Assembly (NCBI GenBank): GCA_002292285.1
Contig: DBBP01000035.1
Span: 158,815 to 183,358, forward strand
Direction of reading: 5' to 3'
Length of the DNA stretch: 24,544 nt
From: Proteobacteria bacterium UBA981
Lineage (GTDB): Bacteria > Pseudomonadota > Gammaproteobacteria > Ga0077536
The position numbers and the translations under genes are program-made. Shown in pieces: positions 23,086-24,544 of this stretch. A model generated the notes under the pieces. That model made no database searches, was not told the DNA's origin, and worked only from the letters and a program-made list of their open reading frames with translations. Each line of letters opens with the position of its first letter. Positions within the stretch are counted from its first letter, which is position 1.

Positions 23086-23903
23086 TAAGAATCTCCTGAT
23101 TTGAAGTAAGTTACGTAATTCCTACGTACGTATTGCGATGGGTACTGGATCACAAATGGAGGCACCTCTTTGCGCGACGCCGTCGGCGCACCCGATCCAT
23201 TGACTCGTTCCGTCAAATTCTTAGGCACGAACAACACGGCCAGCGCAGGGTAATGCGGGTCTGCTCTTCCGCACACTGAGCTGGAGACTTTATGACTAAT
23301 CGAAATGCAGTGATGTGGAGGATTTAGCATTGACGTAAGCAGAAAACATTTGGGAGACGAAGCTGTTACTTTCTAGGTCGCGCGCCTGGAGTACCTTATT
23401 AAAACGCACTCAAGCGATCCTGGCTGGGTAATCGACCTCACCTCGTTCGGCTAAAACGCGGCGCGAGTAACTGCCTCGTGGCGGTCTGGAAAATTCTGCT
23501 TGTGGGGTTCATTCGTCATCCAGAATGTCCGGCGGATCTGGTAACTGCAGCGCGCTGACAGGAAATGCCGATAAAATTGGACGAGAGCGCTAGCGTATGC
23601 GCGCGGAGTAGTGGCCGGCCGGGCATCACATCAACATCAGCCATGCCACTCAGGATTAGATATGGTTGGTTCTACCAAGCCTCGAGCGGACGGTCTAGGG
23701 TATGTGGAAAGCCGAGAATCAGTGGGAATTCTCAGGTTTAACTGTTCCTTGTTGAATATTTTCGTGCGACGGAAATGTTGCTGATTATGCAGCCTCCAGA
23801 TACCAAGACGCGCAAGAGACTTTCGCCTGCTGCCACCGATTTCGTTCACTTGTTCGTGCTAGCGTGATACTCGCCCTCACGACACGTTTTTGACCGACAC
23901 CAA
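23086..23903. other. 818-base region without a supportable gene
   Basis: Apart from the PAS promoter at its left end I see no convincing ORF, RNA gene, repeat or terminator here. Short open frames on the minus strand (23085-23330 and 23637-23849) have no ribosome-binding site and non-protein-like composition. Confidence 0.55.
23123..23152 (-). promoter_or_regulatory. ECF-type promoter for the PAS gene
   Basis: Minus strand: TGATCC, 16 bases, CGTA, then CGTA again. Perfect -35 and spacing. A leader of about 38 bases with a Shine-Dalgarno separates it from ATG 23085. Confidence 0.8.
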
Positions 23904-24544
23904 ATGAATCAACCGCTACGCCCTGTCATCCATTGGTTTCGCCAGGACCTGCGCATGCACGACAACCCGGCCCTGAGCACCGCTGCGCGAGCCGGGGCTG
24001 TCATCCCTATTTTTATTCTCGATGACGTTAGCGCCGGCGAGATGGCGCGCGGTGCGGCAAGCAGAGTGTGGTTACACCACTCACTGGCAGCTCTCGATGC
24101 CTCGCTGGGTGGCAGCCTTCAGTACTTCGCTGGTGATGCTCGCGATCTTCTGCCTCGCCTGGTGGCTGAACATGGCGTGGAAGAAATCCATTGGAATCGT
24201 TGCTACGAGCCGTGGCGGCGCGAACGTGACGTTGTCATCAAGTCACGCCTGAAAGAACTCGGGGCGGACGCTTACTCCCACAATGGAGCACTGTTGTGGG
24301 AGCCTTGGGAGGTACTGAAAACTGACGGTACGCCCTACCAGGTTTTCACGCCGTTTTATCGCCGAGCGCGTGCACAGGCCCCGGTTCCGCGCAAACCAGT
24401 TCCAGCGCCGCGCGATTGCGTTTTTCACGGCAAAGACTTCGGCGGTTGCAGTCTTGCCGACCTTGCTCTGCTACCGCCCGTGCGCTGGGATCACGCGTGC
24501 GTCAACACTTGGACGATCGGCGAGGCAGCGGCGTGTTGTGTGCG
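23904..24544 (+). CDS. phrB: Deoxyribodipyrimidine (CPD) photolyase, N-terminal part
   Basis: Open frame from ATG 23904 to the window end, 213 codons so far, with no stop. It begins NQPLRPVIHWFRQDLRMHDNPAL, the hallmark of the photolyase antenna-binding alpha/beta domain, then PIFILDD, SRVWLHHSLAALDASLGG, EIHWNRCYEPWRRERD and the linker DGTPYQVFTPFYRRARA. The FAD-binding helical domain would lie beyond the edge. It should use blue light to split cyclobutane pyrimidine dimers. In Rhodobacter a photolyase belongs to the RpoE/ChrR regulon; here I find no site with the TGATCC-N16-CGTA spacing directly upstream. Class I by overall pattern. Confidence 0.93.
   Translation, partial: MNQPLRPVIHWFRQDLRMHDNPALSTAARAGAVIPIFILDDVSAGEMARGAASRVWLHHSLAALDASLGGSLQYFAGDARDLLPRLVAEHGVEEIHWNRCYEPWRRERDVVIKSRLKELGADAYSHNGALLWEPWEVLKTDGTPYQVFTPFYRRARAQAPVPRKPVPAPRDCVFHGKDFGGCSLADLALLPPVRWDHACVNTWTIGEAAACCV

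Noticed and set aside
8057..23233. A 14-base match CTTAGGCACGAACA at 8057-8070 and 23220-23233
   Set aside because: A shared 14-mer is expected about once by chance in a window of this size, and the flanks do not match.
23637..23849. 70-residue minus-strand ORF in the long gap before the photolyase
   Set aside because: No ribosome-binding site, no recognisable motif and a composition unlike the real genes nearby.
23865..23903. ECF-type promoter before the CPD photolyase (TGATAC near 23864)
   Set aside because: No CGTA at the 16-base spacing; the place is occupied by a T run.

Overview
The window looks like a chromosomal segment of a proteobacterium, most likely a marine or aquatic gammaproteobacterium. 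The basis is the tRNA with encoded CCA, the long proteobacterial-type AhcY, the Nei/photolyase repair set and a photoactive yellow protein (PYP) followed by its coumarate ligase. Lineage below phylum is inference. The organising theme is light and singlet-oxygen stress.

Layout. (1) 1-1232: the 3' end of a tRNA, probably tRNA-Pro, with its terminator, then two small island-type genes (one with the HGGxSTG motif) and an autotransporter barrel remnant. This is probably the stub of an element integrated at the tRNA. (2) 1294-5106, minus strand: a run headed by an SDR overlapping an iron-sulfur photolyase/cryptochrome, then a broken unassigned gene, a PPOX-fold flavoprotein and an NAD(P)-binding oxidoreductase. 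(3) 5191-8013, plus strand: nei broken by one in-frame TAA, a frameshifted DUF3429 gene, an 8-copy heptanucleotide repeat, minus-strand coding debris, a GNAT acetyltransferase and a second PPOX-fold protein. (4) 8241-10167: mobile debris, namely a frameshifted phage-type gene, a complete IS256-family element and a small membrane ORF clipped by the IS. (5) 10646-12070: ahcY. (6) 12200-20718: the core ECF sigma/ChrR regulon. It has a divergent pair of a DUF3833 lipoprotein against DUF6134-SDR-NTF2, then a divergent pair of an FAD oxidoreductase-DUF1365-Cfa-like methyltransferase-MFS operon against rpoE-chrR. (7) 20870-22473: pyp and a PYP-type 4-coumarate:CoA ligase. (8) 22687-23085: a LOV-like PAS protein without the photoactive cysteine. 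(9) 23904-end: a CPD-type photolyase, cut by the window edge.

The strongest new observation is a shared promoter. Seven sites fit TGATCC-N16-CGTA with invariant spacing and an invariant CGTA, allowing one mismatch in the -35. They lie before the SDR-photolyase run, the GNAT gene, the DUF3833 gene, the DUF6134 operon, the FAD/Cfa-like operon, rpoE-chrR and the PAS gene. At four of them the ATG begins exactly 8 bases after CGTA (10 at a fifth) with no Shine-Dalgarno, so these mRNAs are probably leaderless. ChrR keeps every zinc ligand known from Rhodobacter sphaeroides, so the regulon is probably induced by singlet oxygen.

How the genes may work together (inference): singlet oxygen releases RpoE from ChrR. 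RpoE then turns on DNA repair, a methyltransferase plus flavoprotein pair like the UfaM/UfaD furan-fatty-acid enzymes, membrane-associated accessory proteins and a PAS sensor. PYP and its ligase add a blue-light receptor beside the sigma factor, and AhcY could recycle the S-adenosylhomocysteine made by the methyltransferase. Several genes (nei, DUF3429, one SDR, the MFS transporter) carry single disruptions. Those caused by single-base indels may be sequencing errors, so the reads should be checked before calling them pseudogenes.
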